A stretch of DNA of 64,000 nucleotides. Source: Proteles cristata cristata (taxonomy: Eukaryota > Chordata > Mammalia > Carnivora > Hyaenidae). Shown in pieces: positions 1-11,639 of this stretch. The DNA lies in assembly GCA_017311185.1 (NCBI GenBank), contig JAESUZ010002554.1:372001-436000 (forward strand), in the 5' to 3' direction. The position numbers and the translations under genes were made by a program. Below the pieces are notes generated by a model. The model was not told the DNA's origin and did no database searches. It was given only the letters and a program-made list of their open reading frames with translations. How positions within the stretch are numbered: the stretch's first letter is position 1; each line of letters begins with the position of its first letter.

Positions 1-436
1 CGAGCCTGACTTCCTCTAGCTTATTTTCCACATAACAGAGCAAGCCTTCAAAGTAACCATTAAATCATGTTCCTGTTTTTAACCTTCTACTGATTTCCAG
101 TCTCAGTTACAATAAAAGGCAAACTCATTTTCAAGGTTTACAGGCTCCTACAGTATATGTCTCCTGGATTTGCCTTTGCCTTATGTTCTTCACTCTTCTG
201 CTCACTGTTCTGTAGCTCCAGAGACTTCTTTGCTCTTCCTGGAAAGTTTCAAGCACTCTCTAACCAGCTTTAGCCTGGAGTCAGCTAAGAAAGCCTTGAA
301 GAATGCACATAAATTGTTTATCCCCCTGCAGTTTGTAACACTGGATTTCCACTCCCCATATCTACCATCTATTGTTTACTGACCTGACATTTAAGGGACA
401 GCAGTTACGTGAATTCATGTCCGTACATTAAATTTG
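1..436. other. No feature recognised
   Basis: Non-repetitive-looking sequence. The 70-codon open frame at 170-382 has no splice sites, motif or composition that would support a gene. Confidence 0.5.
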
Positions 437-511
437 ATATATATATGTATATATATAAACATACATATATATACACATATGTGAACATATATGTATACAT
501 ATATATATAGT
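437..511. repeat. AT-rich simple repeat
   Basis: Alternating TA/CA/TG tract (ATATATAT, ACATATAT, GTATACAT units), partly self-complementary. Confidence 0.8.
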
Positions 512-1437
512 GAATTTAAGTCTAAGAAATCTGTGGTGAAATAACGTGTTATCTCTCATTTTCATCATAATACAAATTACCCTGAAAACAATGACTATCA
601 TGTGTTTTTCCCACAGCAGATTATTTCCCTCTCATCATCTTGTCTCTGTGCCTTGGCAGGGGTATTAAATTGTACGAGTAGGATCATAATTTAAGTGATG
701 TGCTGTCCTCCTTTTGCTTGTTGCAAAGTGATGCAGTAATAGGGATGATATGATACCCATAGAGGCCAGGCAGCCATATGCCTGATTGTTTATGTGGCTG
801 AGTAATTAAATGACTGTCTCTGTGATAGGGCCCAATGTCATAATAGTTTTCTATGTGGTTGTAAACCAGTTGCAGAAACAAGGTGTTTAGAGAAGAAAGG
901 ACTTAAAGAGAAAGTAAGAGATGCGTGCAAATATTTGAAGAGCTACATATGGAAGAAAGACAGCATGTAGTTTTCAATTTTCTGAAGGGCTGGACAAGGA
1001 CCAATGTTGGGAATCATAGGAAGGCAAATTGCCTCTCTAGAAAAAGAAGGTCTTAACAGCTGGAACAGTCTGAATGCAGAACAGGCTGCCCCAGGGGAGC
1101 CACCAACAGTTTCAAAGCAGGGAATGACATAACCCCAAGCAGAAGTGCTGAGTCTGGTGTTACAGAAGCTTAAGTAGGAGTTTTCATTGTTTGGAGGATG
1201 GGCGCTCCACGTATTAAGGATGCTGCTGGTTGTCAGAACAGTTTTGTCTTTCTGTCCTGGAACCTGAGATTCCTGAATCTCTGACACAGGGCTTTGTCTA
1301 GTTCTAGGATGAATCTGTTGGCTTAAATTCTAATGCTTTTCTTTAGTAGAACAACCAGAAAAGTCTTTTAACTTTAGTGGAAATAGAGGCTTCCTTTTGT
1401 AAAACTTGACAGATGGAAAACCAACTCTGATTTATCT
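512..1437. other. No feature recognised
   Basis: Contains a 114-codon minus-strand open frame (943-1287) with no recognisable domain. The block around 1000-1290 is somewhat GC-richer than its surroundings but shows no splice or repeat signature I can name. Confidence 0.4.
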
Positions 1438-1439
1438 GA

Positions 1440-1615
1440 AGACTGAAATATTTCATTCTTTCATTCAGTCATTTGCTCACTCTGCCAAATATACAGAGTA
1501 TGGAGTCCCATGGTTTGGAAGATATAAAGATAAATTAGTTGTTGATCTGGACTACAAGTAATTTACAGTCTAAGAGAGAATACTGATGTAAATAAATAGC
1601 TGTATTCCAGATAAG
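1440..1615 (-). repeat. L2 LINE 3' end, antisense, diverged
   Basis: The order TTCATTCTTTCATTCAGTCA, then a 'gatataaagata' block, 'acagtctaagagagaata' and 'gatgtaaataaatag' follows the antisense 3' end of mammalian L2. Heavily diverged. Confidence 0.45.
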
Positions 1616-1813
1616 GAAACATTTATTTCAAAAAAGACGTTAGGACTAATTAGATTAGCTAGAGTTGAACATTTTGCCATTGTGAGAAAAGCATTTATCA
1701 TTTACATATTAATTACCTTAAGTTAAACTAATATTCCTTTCAGAGATATGCCGACCAGAAGGTGAATATTAGGTTGTATAGTAATAGACTTTGTAAAAAA
1801 GAAGTTATCACAG

Positions 1814-2016
1814 GGGTGCCTGGGTGGGTCAGTCGGTTAAGTGTCTGACTTTGACTCAGGGCATGATCTCACGGTTCATAGGTTCGAGCTCCACATCAGG
1901 CTCTCTGCTGACAGCTCAGAGCCTAGAGCCACCTTTGGATTCTGTCTCCCTCTCTCTGCCCTTCCCCTGCTCTGTCTCTCTCTCTCAAAAAATTAATAAA
2001 CATTAAAAAAATTGTT
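1814..2016 (+). mobile_element. Can-SINE (tRNA-derived), complete
   Basis: Head GGGGTGCCTGGGTGGGTCAG, B-box region, CT-rich body and AATAAACATTAAAA tail. Flanked by similar copies of AAGTTATCACAG and AAATTATCACAG, a target-site duplication with one or two changes. Older type (TGCTGACAGCTCAGAG core). Confidence 0.9.
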
Positions 2017-2217
2017 AAGGAAATTATCACAGAGTTTGAAAAATAAATTGATCACGCTAATACAATTTCGCATTTCACCAAATGCTGTCTTTTAATAATT
2101 CAAGTCAAAACACTCAGGAATGTGTTCACAAACTTTAGCTAGTATGATCTTTGTGTGACATGCTGGCAGGTTTGTATGCACTTTATGGATACTTCTCTAC
2201 TCATCTCACTCCCTTCT

Positions 2218-2326
2218 TTTTTTTTTTTTAATATATATGTAGTGTCTTTATTTATTTATTTATTTATTTTTACAAATAGTTTATTGTCAAGTTGGTTTCC
2301 ATATAACACCCAGTCCTCATCCCAAC
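2218..2326 (-). mobile_element. L1 LINE 3' end, very short 5'-truncated copy
   Basis: A T run and (TTTA)n lead into TAGTTTATTGTCAAGTTGG and the 'ccatataacacccagt' block, the antisense 3' end of carnivore L1. It is flanked by TCATCTCACTCCCTTCTT and TCATCTCACTTCCTTCTT, a near-identical duplication, so this is a complete insertion event of only about 110 bp. Confidence 0.75.
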
Positions 2327-3300
2327 ATCATCTCACTTCCTTCTTATCACCTCTGTTCATTTATGCAACCCAAGAAATCCACACCTATTTTTGCCTTCCT
2401 CATATTCTTCATTATTTGTGACTTAACACATTCTGTATTATAGGTACAATTAGTTGTATCATTGTTTTAACAAATTGTTTGCATTTGAAGATAGTGTTTA
2501 GACTTGTCCTTTCTCACCCATACGGCCTAAGATTAAATATTATAATCCCCCATCTTCTACTCTCCTTGTGACATTTCAACATAGGGTCAGTGAAGTGGAC
2601 ACTTCTCCATGTATGCGGTTGGTCCTGGAAATTAAAGGCATATTAATTGGAAAATTAATGACATAAAATCACTCTTATGTCTGTTAATTTTAATGTGATT
2701 TCCAACAACAAATATATCCAAGTTACATGTTGATTATTTCTTAAGCACATTATAGTTTAAAATTTTTAAATATTCATAGAGGGATAAGAGAACCATTGTG
2801 AAAATTCCATAGGATTTAGTAAAATACAAGTTTGGATTTGAATAGCAATCCAAGTCTTTATATGAACTCAAGCAATTTAATTAGACCATCTGACTCTATA
2901 TTTTCAGCCACTACTTAATATGAGGATACGAAACATTTTATGAGATCAGAAATATTATATATAAATGATTTAGCACCATGTCTTACATATAAAAAGCCCT
3001 TAATAAGTATAATTATTATTCTAATAATATATACTAAACTAAACCAAGAAAGTCCAAATAAATAGTTTGATAAGTAAATACTAACTAATCAAAACATTAA
3101 AAATGGTACATGAATATCATTTTCCATATGTATATATTCTTAATAAGTAACATACTTAATCTCATAATTGTAGTAGAGTGAAGCAATATTGTTATTAAGT
3201 TAATACTCTGATCATTGTTTTAGGATTTTCAGCCTGTGAACGTATATTTTAAGGTCATGGCTGACCCCATAGAGTATTGAAATCCACACAGTACTTCCAG
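2327..3300. other. No feature recognised
   Basis: AT-rich sequence without credible open frames or a repeat I can name. Confidence 0.5.
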
Positions 3301-3525
3301 TTGTCCCATGAATGTATACCACTGAGCAAGTTTATATAAGACAAATGAACAAGGATCTGTGATCCCTGATCTCAAGGGGCTGAGTCGAATGGTAGAGATG
3401 TAGCTCACTAAGAAAAATTATAATTCAAATTAAAATGATCATTATTAGTTAAGCAGACTAGGTGCTATTAAAATTCAAAAGAAGGAAATTTTACTTTTAA
3501 GGGAAGAATGAGGAAAGAGTGTATG
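3300..3525 (-). repeat. Possible L2 LINE fragment, antisense
   Basis: The blocks 'aagacaaatgaacaaggatc', 'ctgatctcaaggggctgag' and 'ggtgctattaaaattc' occur in the order seen in antisense L2 copies elsewhere in the window. Diverged and tentative. Confidence 0.35.
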
Positions 3526-5489
3526 GGGGTATGGATATGTGTGGATGCATTATTGAATATATTATTATTATTGAATATTGAGTATATTGAGTAAAGTATA
3601 GAGAAGGTAAGTCACACAAAGCCACATTCCTCTTAGTCTTCTTTACTTTGAATTAATTATCTGTTCCCATTTCATTCCTTGTTAACCTCTAAAATCACAA
3701 ATGGAGTCAGAAAAATCTCCATGTATTTCTGGAAATGAATGTTCTAGACGATCACCAGGCATCCTTCCTAAAGAGATTCACAAGATTCTTTAGGAATATG
3801 TTGCATGTGTACCTTACAACAGGAAGGGAAAGAACACCCCCCTACTTCACCCTACAATCCCATGGAAGCCATGAATTGTATTTACTCAGCAGTGCTGAGT
3901 CTTGCCTTGGCACTAGGTTGCCATGATGCTCATTAAAGCAAGAGGAGGAAATGAAGAGAGCTATGCCTGGCTTAATCACACATTTTCAAATTGCCATCCT
4001 GGCATCTCTTAATACCTTTCCCATAGGTGCTTAAGAAATTACCTCATTTATTTATTTTTTTTAACCAGAGATAATCATTAGATTGTCTGTATGATGAATT
4101 TTTTTAAACCCTAAATAAGAATATTATCATGCAGTTTGGGAAAACTGTTTTTCTAAACATAGCTTAAATACATTTCCCTGGAATTGTCTACTTTTTTCAA
4201 TTTCAGTATAATTACTCTCTCATATTTGTAGATAAGTCTTATTATTTTAACCTATATATATTACATATATAAATACCATAAATTTCAGTATGATTTAATA
4301 TGCCAGAGAATCAGTTTGTTTTATTTAAAATATATTTAATACTAAACAAACTCCTTACTTTAGAAGGAGTGTTGTACCTTAACCCCAAAGCACTTATGTC
4401 GTGAACTGTATTTATGTACTGTTTTCATTGATTTCGTCTTTGAGTTTTCTTATTTTTTTTTCAATATCAAACAAAGGGATTGGATTAATGGAGAGATTTA
4501 TGCACATTGGTTCATACCCAAGTCTATAAAAATATGCCTCTAAGTTTATAGCCTCCTTGCACTTATTGGCAGCTTCACAGTGATGCATTTAAGAAATAGA
4601 AAAGATGTTAAAGTACAGATGAGAATAACTAGAATACAATTTGAACTGAATAAAGGCCTTGAGACTTATCTTAGAAACAGAATGACAAAATTAACTACTG
4701 AAAACCATAAAATACTACAATTTTGGAATTGGAATTGTCCAGAATTTGGAACTTAATCCAAATTCAAAATTGGAGTAATCCCATGATTTGGAATTAATTT
4801 TTCTTTTTAATAAAAAACATGCACTACTCTTCTCAGAATTGTCTGTGTTCTGGCCAATTTATTTGTTTTGATTTGTAGAAAATGCTTATGATTCAGAGGA
4901 GTGACTATTTTTTCATCTGTCCTAAAACCACATCCCCACTTGAGCACACACACTTGTGGCCTTAGGTCTACCTAGTGTTTCTTTACAAGCTCTTGAATAT
5001 TCCTAGATCTACCCTAAGGCTGTTGTACCAATTGACTTATGGGGAAATGCCATATTGCAGGCCTGTTAGGAATTTCCAAGGACAGTATTCCTTTTGAATT
5101 AGAGTCCCATCTTGTGCATTTACATAACAGAGTGTACTCAGAAAGCCTTGTCAAGCCCAACTGAAGATACTATGTTCAGTGTCACTGCTGTACCCTAAAC
5201 TGAGTTAGGAACCTAGCCAGGTGTCAGTGCCATCTGTTTCCCCCGCTGCTGCCTCTTTGACTGCAAAGGGTTTGTAATCCAAACTGTGAGTTAAAAAGAA
5301 AGTAACCTTCCCTGAAAATGCAAATCCCAATCAGAAATTGTGGTCGCAGATTTTGCTAAGAGACCCAAAACTGGCTGTCAGTGGGCTCCTGCCTTTTGAA
5401 TCTGACTTTGCATTGTTCTCATTGCAAAACGCAACACTTCTTTCTGCATCAGTCCATTTTTCTTTTTAAGGATTAGAAAATTCCAGACA
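3526..5489. other. No gene recognised; includes a unique GC-richer block
   Basis: AT-rich up to about 4900. From 4920 to 5460 the sequence is less AT-rich and has no repeat signature, so it could be conserved non-coding DNA; no exon with paired splice sites and an open frame was found. Confidence 0.4.
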
Positions 5490-5599
5490 AGGGGCACCTG
5501 GGTGGCTCAGAGTCTTGATTTCAGGTCAGGTCACAGTCCCAGGGTCATGGCATTGAGCCCTGCATCAGACTCCTCACTGAACATGGAGCCTGCTTGGGA

Positions 5600-5641
<42 letters not shown>

Positions 5642-5664
5642 CAAATAAAAAAAATGTAATAAAA
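5490..5664 (+). mobile_element. Can-SINE, shortened, with (CT)n body
   Basis: Head GGGGCACCTGGGTGGCTCAG followed by a deletion that joins it directly to AGTCTTGATTTCAGG. A pure (TC)n run of about 40 bp replaces the usual mixed body, and the tail is CAAATAAAAAAAATG. Of the GAGCCTGCTTGGGATT (generic Can-SINE) type. Confidence 0.85.
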
Positions 5665-6984
5665 GGAAACTTCTGGACCATTTCCTTTGTTCTTTGGTGT
5701 GTCACTTTGGAAAAAGACTTATCAAGGACTTATCAGTGTTTTTTTTTTTTTTTTTTTTTTAAAGAGCCTGTGAAATAAATCCAGGCACATTTTTTTCTTT
5801 TCCTTTATCTTTGAAATGGGCACTATATCTGCATAATATGAAAAATTTTGAAAACATTCTTTTCTATAATGTCAGTCTGTCAATTTACATTCTGTATTAT
5901 AGTGACAAGTGCAGAACATTTATATGCAGACAGCTTTTAAAAGAAAATTAGGAGGCGATGAAACCCATTTGAAGTTTTTGACATTAGATTTTGACTGAAA
6001 TAAATGGACTATTCTTTTCTTTTTTTTTTTTTTACTATTTTTAGCTTAGATATAATGTTTAAAGTGTTCAGCATTGATTTTGTATAGACTGGAAACATTT
6101 TTCTTATTAACTATGCCACTTTACATGACAAATGGTGTTGCTCTAAATACCTTAATAATACTCTTGATATATAAGGATCTATATATGACACTTTAGTCCT
6201 CTTCTCTGCCCTAAATAAAATAACATTTATTAAAAGAGTTCTTTGTTGTCCCTTAGCCTTTATTTGAATGTTGGTATTTCTATCCAGTAAGTATGTTCCA
6301 ATAATACTGTGTAACTAGACAAAAAAAACTGGGAATCTAGGATTCCTGGGGGTTGTAAGTATTTCTTGTGCTAAGACAAAGACTTAGCTGAAACCCAGGG
6401 TAATTATTTTCAAGTCTTAAAATAGGTTCATGAGAAAGGTATGCAGAGAGGACACAAGACACTTTTGTTTGTTTTCCTAACTAGGGCCTTGGCCTCAAAA
6501 TTCTATGTAAAATTACTGACTCTGCTGAATGGGGCTCTGTTTTAAGACATAAAATAACAAATAGCAGACCTAGAGGCTTCCTAGGTGCTTCTCTTCTTGG
6601 CCTATAGCTAATCAGAAACATTCTTTCAAAGTCTTGAAAAACACAAGGAAATCTTGAAGAAACGCGAAAACATCCCTCAAGTGTAATCTCAACTGGTTAA
6701 ATCATCATCCAAAAGATTACCTGCTTAAACTCTACTTATAGTGTTCTTGCTTCACTTTTATAAGCCCTGACACATGAAAGAGAGATAGGCAAGACCAAAA
6801 GAGGCTGGCCATGGCAGAGTTTATTATTATTTTTTGTTGGTGTACCTGTTGGCTTTACTCTCAACAAAATGTCCGTTTCTTAGGACCTTACCAGGACCCC
6901 TTAACCTTGGAAGTGGAGTATAAGAAGGGAGAAGCTTTCTGGTTGTCCTAGAGCCCATCAATAGTATTTCTTCTTGCACATATG
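5665..6984. other. No feature recognised
   Basis: AT-rich, with T runs at 5739-5760 and about 6019-6033. No credible open frame. Confidence 0.5.
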
Positions 6985-7162
6985 AAAGGTGGTGCTACAG
7001 TGAAAGGAACTTAGCTTGCAAATCCCAGGGACTTGAGTTCAGTTCATAGGTTTGGCAATTATGGGGTGAATGTCTCTAATTAATTTTTGTTTTTTCACTC
7101 TTAAGTATGTATGATTAAAGCTTTCTTCAGGATTATTTGAGAATTAAATAAAACTATTACAC
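6985..7162 (+). repeat. MIR SINE, sense
   Basis: 'Gcttgcaaatcccagggact', 'ggcaattatggggtgaatgt' and a final 'ggattatttgagaattaaat' follow the MIR core and 3' half. Confidence 0.5.
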
Positions 7163-7193
7163 AGGTGTGCAAGGCTGTTTCAAAACAAAATGA

Positions 7194-7418
7194 GGGGCAC
7201 CTGGGTGGCTTAGTCGGTTAAGCGTCCGACTTTCGCTTAGGTCATGATCTCGTGGTTCGTGGGTTCGAGCCCTGCATCGGGCTCTGTGCTGACTGCCAGC
7301 TCAGAGCCTGGAGCTTGTTTCAGAGTCTGTGACTCTCTCTCTCTCTGACCCTCCCCTGCTCACGCTGTCTCTCTCTCTCTCTCCTAGAAATAAATAAAAC
7401 ATTAAAAAAAATAAAAAA
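7194..7418 (+). mobile_element. Can-SINE, young subfamily
   Basis: Near-intact copy with the TTTCGCTTAGG and GCTGACTGCCAGCTCAG diagnostics and the CTCCTAGAAATAAATAAAAC tail. Exact 13-bp target-site duplication CAAAACAAAATGA at 7181-7193 and 7419-7431. Confidence 0.93.
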
Positions 7419-7431
7419 CAAAACAAAATGA

Positions 7432-8715
7432 AAAAAATCCATCAATATAATTTGCCACACTAACATATTTGACAAGAAAACTACCTGATATATCAATAGG
7501 CATCGAAAAAGTAATTAACCATCTGTCATGTTAACAGTGTCAGCAATCCAGGAATACAAAGAAACTTCCTCCATTTGATATAGGACATTTATTAAAAACT
7601 TAACATCAACAACATGCTTAATCATGAAAGACTGCCTTCCAGGATTAGGAATTAGGCGAGATTGTCTATTTTCACCATTCCTACACAGTATTGCATTGGA
7701 AGCCCTAGAGAATAAAATGAGGATACAAGAGGAAAAGATTTCAATTAGAAAGTAAGAAGTTGTATTACCCTTATTTGCAGACAACATGCTTATCTATGTA
7801 GAGAATTCGAAGGAAACTACAAAAATTCTCTTGAAACCATTAAGCAAGTTTCCAAGTTCACAAAATACAGTATTAATAAACAAAAATCATTGCATTTCTA
7901 TACATAAGCAATGCACAATTGAAAACTAGAAAATTGAAATTGAAAAGAAATTTATGGGGCGCCTGGGTGACTCAGTCGGTTAAGTGTCCGACTTTAGCTC
8001 AGGCCATCATCTCACGGTTTGTGGGTTTGAGCCCCATGTTGGGTTCTGTGCTGACAACTAGCTCAGAGCCTGGAGCCTGTCTTCGGATTCTGTGTCTCCC
8101 ACTCTCTCTCTGACTCTCCCCTGCTCATGCTGTCTTTCTCTCTCTCTCAAAATAAATAAAACATTAAATTTTTTTTAAAAAAGAATATTTACCTTTTTTA
8201 ATAGCTCCAACAAAATGACTTAGTTAGCTATAAATCTAATAAAATGTGTGCAGTATTTGTATGGAGAAAACTACAAAAATATGGTGAAATAAAAAAAAAA
8301 AAACCTCACGCAATGATCCCAATGGGTTCATGGATTGGAAACTTGATACAGTTAAGATGTTAATTGTCTCCAAAGTGATATATAGATTTAATTCAATCTC
8401 AATTGTAATAACAATTATAAATAAACCAATTATAGATAAGCTGATTCTAAAGTGTATAAGGTAAGGTAAAGTAACTCAAATAGTCAAAGCAATTAAAAAA
8501 AAAAATAAGAGGACTAGCACTGCCTGTTTTTAAGGGACACTATAAAGTTAGAGTTGTCAAGACAACCTGGTATAGGTGAAAGGATAGACACATAATGAAC
8601 AGAACAGAATACAAAGCCCAGAAAATAACCTACACAAGCAGAGACAACTCATCTTTGACAAAGGTGCAAAGACAGCTGAATGAGGAGTGCAATATTTTTA
8701 AGAAATAGTTGACCG
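7432..8715 (+). pseudogene. Old L1 ORF2 fragment (reverse-transcriptase region), broken
   Basis: Sense-strand relic of the L1 ORF2 polymerase region. Translated in pieces, it gives LFADNMLIYVENSKETT around 7760-7820, a decayed counterpart of the catalytic YADD box and its flank, then an INKNHCISIHK-like stretch. After the inserted SINE it continues with the downstream L1 blocks 'caatgatcccaatgggttca' and 'gacaactcatctttgacaaa'. Frameshifts and stops are frequent, so it encodes nothing functional. It is interrupted at 7956-8180 by a younger SINE. Confidence 0.7.
7956..8180 (+). mobile_element. Can-SINE nested in old L1, intermediate type
   Basis: Head GGGGCGCCTGGGTGACTCAG. The core reads GCTGACAACTAGCTCAGAG, intermediate between the older GACAGCTCAG and the young GACTGCCAGCTCAG forms. 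Tail CAAAATAAATAAAACATT. Imperfect duplication AAAAGAAATTTA / AAAAGAATATTTA. Confidence 0.9.
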
Positions 8716-8716
8716 T

Positions 8717-8811
8717 AAGGGACCACCTGGGTGCCTCAGTTCATTATGCACCAGATTATTAGTTTTGGTTCATATCATCATCTCATAGTTCATGAGTTTG
8801 AGCCCTGTAGG
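8717..8811 (+). mobile_element. Can-SINE, head only, diverged
   Basis: GGGACCACCTGGGTGCCTCAG and, at its end, CATGAGTTTGAGCCCTGTA mark the tRNA-like half. The CT-rich body and tail are missing. Confidence 0.65.
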
Positions 8812-9323
8812 ACATTACTTATCTTTGATATTTTAAAATGGACTTTTTAAAAAACCATAATACAGCAAAAATGTTCTCATCCTAAATTTCTTGAAAAATA
8901 TCCCAAATCAATACTGTTTTTTCTGTTTTCTAGTAGAAGCTCATTTTTCCCATTCTTAAGCTTTTGAAATAAGCTTCCAATGCTAAAATATCAAAGTATG
9001 TTCAAAAGGAGATATGGAAGTTGCCAGCCTTTGGCACAGTATGGTGAAACCCATAACTAAAAACAACAGTAGCAGGTGGCAAGAAGTGGGAAGGTCTGTG
9101 TTTACAAATGTTCATGGCTGCCTGGAAATATAGAACAGGTTGTCCCCTGGTGCAGTGTTGGTTAGACGAATCATGCTTCTGTTTGGGTTCAGAGTCCACA
9201 CATCAGTTGCTTCTGGTTGAGGTAACTGGTTTTCCCAATAACACTGTGCGGTTGCAACATATTGAATTAGATTTTTAGGTTTTCAAAATGCCATCATAGA
9301 CCTGTGAGATGTAATGGGAGTCT

Positions 9324-9437
9324 TCAGACCCTTCCCACTTCAAGGATAGGGTGTAGTCCAGGTTTCCTTGCTGGGTCCATGCACTTGGGCAAAATCCAGA
9401 TGCCATCTTTGAGCTCTTCAGAGTGGAACAGCTCGTC
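9324..9437 (-). pseudogene. Terminal-exon-like segment on the minus strand, unidentified
   Basis: On the minus strand an acceptor-like TATACTATTGCAG precedes a 37-codon open stretch, D-ELFHSEELKDGIWILPKCM and then DPARKPGLHPILEVGRV, ending in TGA. Downstream on that strand is several hundred bases of stop-rich sequence resembling a 3' UTR (to about 8.9 kb). The residues look protein-like, but there is no second exon in the window with a matching phase and I cannot name the family. It may be a pseudogene remnant, an exonised old repeat or chance. Confidence 0.25.
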
Positions 9438-9599
9438 CTGCAATAGTATAAACAACAGAACTTTGCAGCTTGTCAGAAGTACTATAAAACTTCAAAATTT
9501 ATATCTTCACAAAATGCAAATCCTAATGCAAATCCAGAAATTTGTTTTCATATGGATTTGCCTTCCACGAAGCAGGCAAGAATGATCAGGAGTTCTGTC

Positions 9600-10030
9600 T
9601 TACCTCTACACACACACAAAATGATGGCAGAAATCTCGGCTAAAGATTTATCTCATACTCCTGTTTCTATCTTTTTATTTTTCCACCTGTACATTTTAAA
9701 GAAATCCCTTTGCATCTTAACACATTTCATAAATGCCTGCAATCTCTTACTCTCAGCTTCAATTCCTGCCAAAATCTGGTTTGAGTACTAAAAAGGAAGC
9801 AAGGAAATGAATGGCCACTGAGGACAGAGGAGTAGGATTTAGAATAGTTCAAATCATATGTGGGTCATTGTTTTCGTAATGATAATGTTCATATTTATGA
9901 CACTACCATACAAATATTTAATTTAAAGAAAAATCTCATTTGTATTCCAAAAAGTATTATAGGTAATAGGTTGTATGAGCATGTAAGATTCAGAACACTA
10001 TTTCCATGAAGAGTAAATGCCTCTTGATTT
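9600..10030. other. No feature recognised
   Basis: AT-rich sequence without a supported gene or nameable repeat. Confidence 0.5.
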
Positions 10031-10568
10031 CCCCTTGAGATTTTATTTATTTATTTACTTATTTATTTATTTATTTATATATTTATTTAAATTTAAATAG
10101 TTAACATACAGTGTGATATTGGTTACAGGAGTAGAATTCAGTGATTTTCAGTTACATACAGCACCCAGTGCCCATCACCCACCTATTCCCCATCCACCTC
10201 CCTCCAATTCTCAGTTTGTTCTCTATCATTAAGAGACCCTTGTGGTTTGTGTACCAATCTTGTCTTTTTCCTCCTTCCCATATGTTCATGTTTTGTTTCT
10301 TAAATTCTACAAATGAGTAAAATCTTACAGTATTTGTCTTTCTCTAATTGACTTATTTTACTTAGCATGATACATTCTAGCTCCATCCATGTCATGGCAA
10401 ATGGCAAGATTTCACTCTTTTTGATGGCTGAGTCATATTCCATTGTGTGTATATGTGTGCATGTGTGTCCATTTATCAGTTGGTGGACATTTGGGTTCTC
10501 TCTGTAGTTTGGCTGTTGTTGATAATGTTGCTACAAACATTGGGGTGCATGTACCCCTTGAATCTATT
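10031..10568 (-). mobile_element. L1 LINE 3' end, antisense
   Basis: (TTTA)n tail complement, then the 3' UTR blocks 'gttaacatacagtgtgatat' and 'cagcacccagtgcccatcac', then ORF2 3'-end complement including 'tccatccatgtcatggcaaa', 'catattccattgtgtgtata' and 'gttgctacaaacattggggt'. 5'-truncated at about 10568. Confidence 0.85.
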
Positions 10569-10569
10569 T

Positions 10570-10640
10570 CAATCTCCATGGAGGCAAGGAGTTTTATCTC
10601 TTTGTTCACTGCTATATCCCCATTGTCTAGAAAGAATATC
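10570..10640 (+). repeat. L2 LINE 3' end fragment, sense
   Basis: 'Ccatggaggcaaggagtttt', 'ttgttcactgctatatcccc' and 'gtctagaa' match the sense 3' end of L2 in order. Confidence 0.55.
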
Positions 10641-10754
10641 TAGAATCTATTAGAGTAAATACTTCTCAAATGAAGATATTAATTAGTAAACTCATTAATT
10701 ACTAGAGCCTTATTTGAGTCTTATTTTTGTAAATATTTATTTGCATACTATATA

Positions 10755-10880
10755 TGTAGACCCAATGCCACATGCTGACACTATGGTGGCAAGACAAATG
10801 TGGTCCCTGCCCTCATGGAACTTACCAGTTAGAGAGACTATATGTTAAATAATAATGCAATAAATAAATGCAAACATGAA
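10755..10880 (-). repeat. L2 LINE 3' end fragment, antisense
   Basis: 'Gccctcatggaacttaccag', 'ttagagagactata' and 'aataaataaatgcaaac' are the antisense L2 terminus. It lies about 120 bp from an oppositely oriented L2 end. Confidence 0.6.
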
Positions 10881-11388
10881 TTTTATTAAAGCAAAATATA
10901 TATTTTTACGAATCCATAGAGCAAAGAAAATGAACTTATTTTAGGTGGGCTGTGTGACTTGGAAATTAGAAATAAAACAGACAGAGATAAAATGAGGCCT
11001 CTCATTTCAACCTTTGGGGCTTTGAAAATGTATTTTACTGCTTTAAACCCCCTTCATAACTTAGTGCCTTTCTTACAGTATTCTAATCTTGCATTAGACT
11101 TATTAGAGACCTTTTCTTATTCACGCTAATACCTAATATATATTAATATATATTGAATGAGATAATACCTAATATATATTAATTGAATGAGATAAATTTT
11201 GATTTCGCTAATAACTCTTGTTTAAAGGCTGAGTATGTATAGTTCACTTTTGTCTCGTGCATAGAGTCTTGCACTTAGCCAGTTAGTCAAAAGTAAAAAA
11301 ATGTCAATAGTTGCCTTTTCAGTGTTTACTTGAAAACATCTTAGAATACTTACAACTTATGACCAAAAAGTAAAAAATAAAACAGCCT
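10881..11388. other. No gene; short tandem duplication inside
   Basis: AT-rich. At 11128-11196 a unit of about 32-36 bp (TAATACCTAATATATATTAA, then TTGAATGAGA) occurs twice in tandem, the first copy carrying an extra TATATA-like insert. Confidence 0.5.
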
Positions 11389-11398
11389 TATAATTTTA

Positions 11399-11615
11399 AT
11401 TTTTTTTAATGTTTTATTTATTTCTAGGGGAGAGAGAGAGAGACAGCATGAGCAGGGGAGGGTCAGAGAGAGAAGGAGCCACAGACTGAAATAGGCTCCA
11501 GGCTGTGAGCTGGCAGTCAGCACAGAGCCCGACGCGGGGCTCGAACCCACGAACAGCGAGATCGTGACCTAAGTGAAAGTTGGACGCTTAACCGACTAAG
11601 CCACCCAGGCGCCCC
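11399..11615 (-). mobile_element. Can-SINE, young subfamily, antisense
   Basis: Complement of the young type: tail CTAGAAATAAATAAAAC and core GCTGACTGCCAGCTCA. Exact 10-bp duplication TATAATTTTA at 11389-11398 and 11616-11625. Confidence 0.92.
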
Positions 11616-11639
11616 TATAATTTTATACTCTAATGATAA

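Noticed and set aside
943..1287. 114-codon minus-strand open frame
   Set aside because: No domain, no splice partner; length is within chance expectation for this composition.
1824..2006. Recurrent short frames with GSSP, GSVLTA or EPAS-like peptides at many positions
   Set aside because: The same peptides recur because they are translated from Can-SINE copies.
7194..7270. tRNA-like sequence with a B-box (GGTTCGAGCCC-type)
   Set aside because: It is the tRNA-derived head of a SINE, repeated dozens of times; not a functional tRNA gene.
10031..10568. Possible target-site duplication CCCCTTGA around the L1
   Set aside because: The right-hand copy lies within the normal L1 sequence, so it is coincidental.
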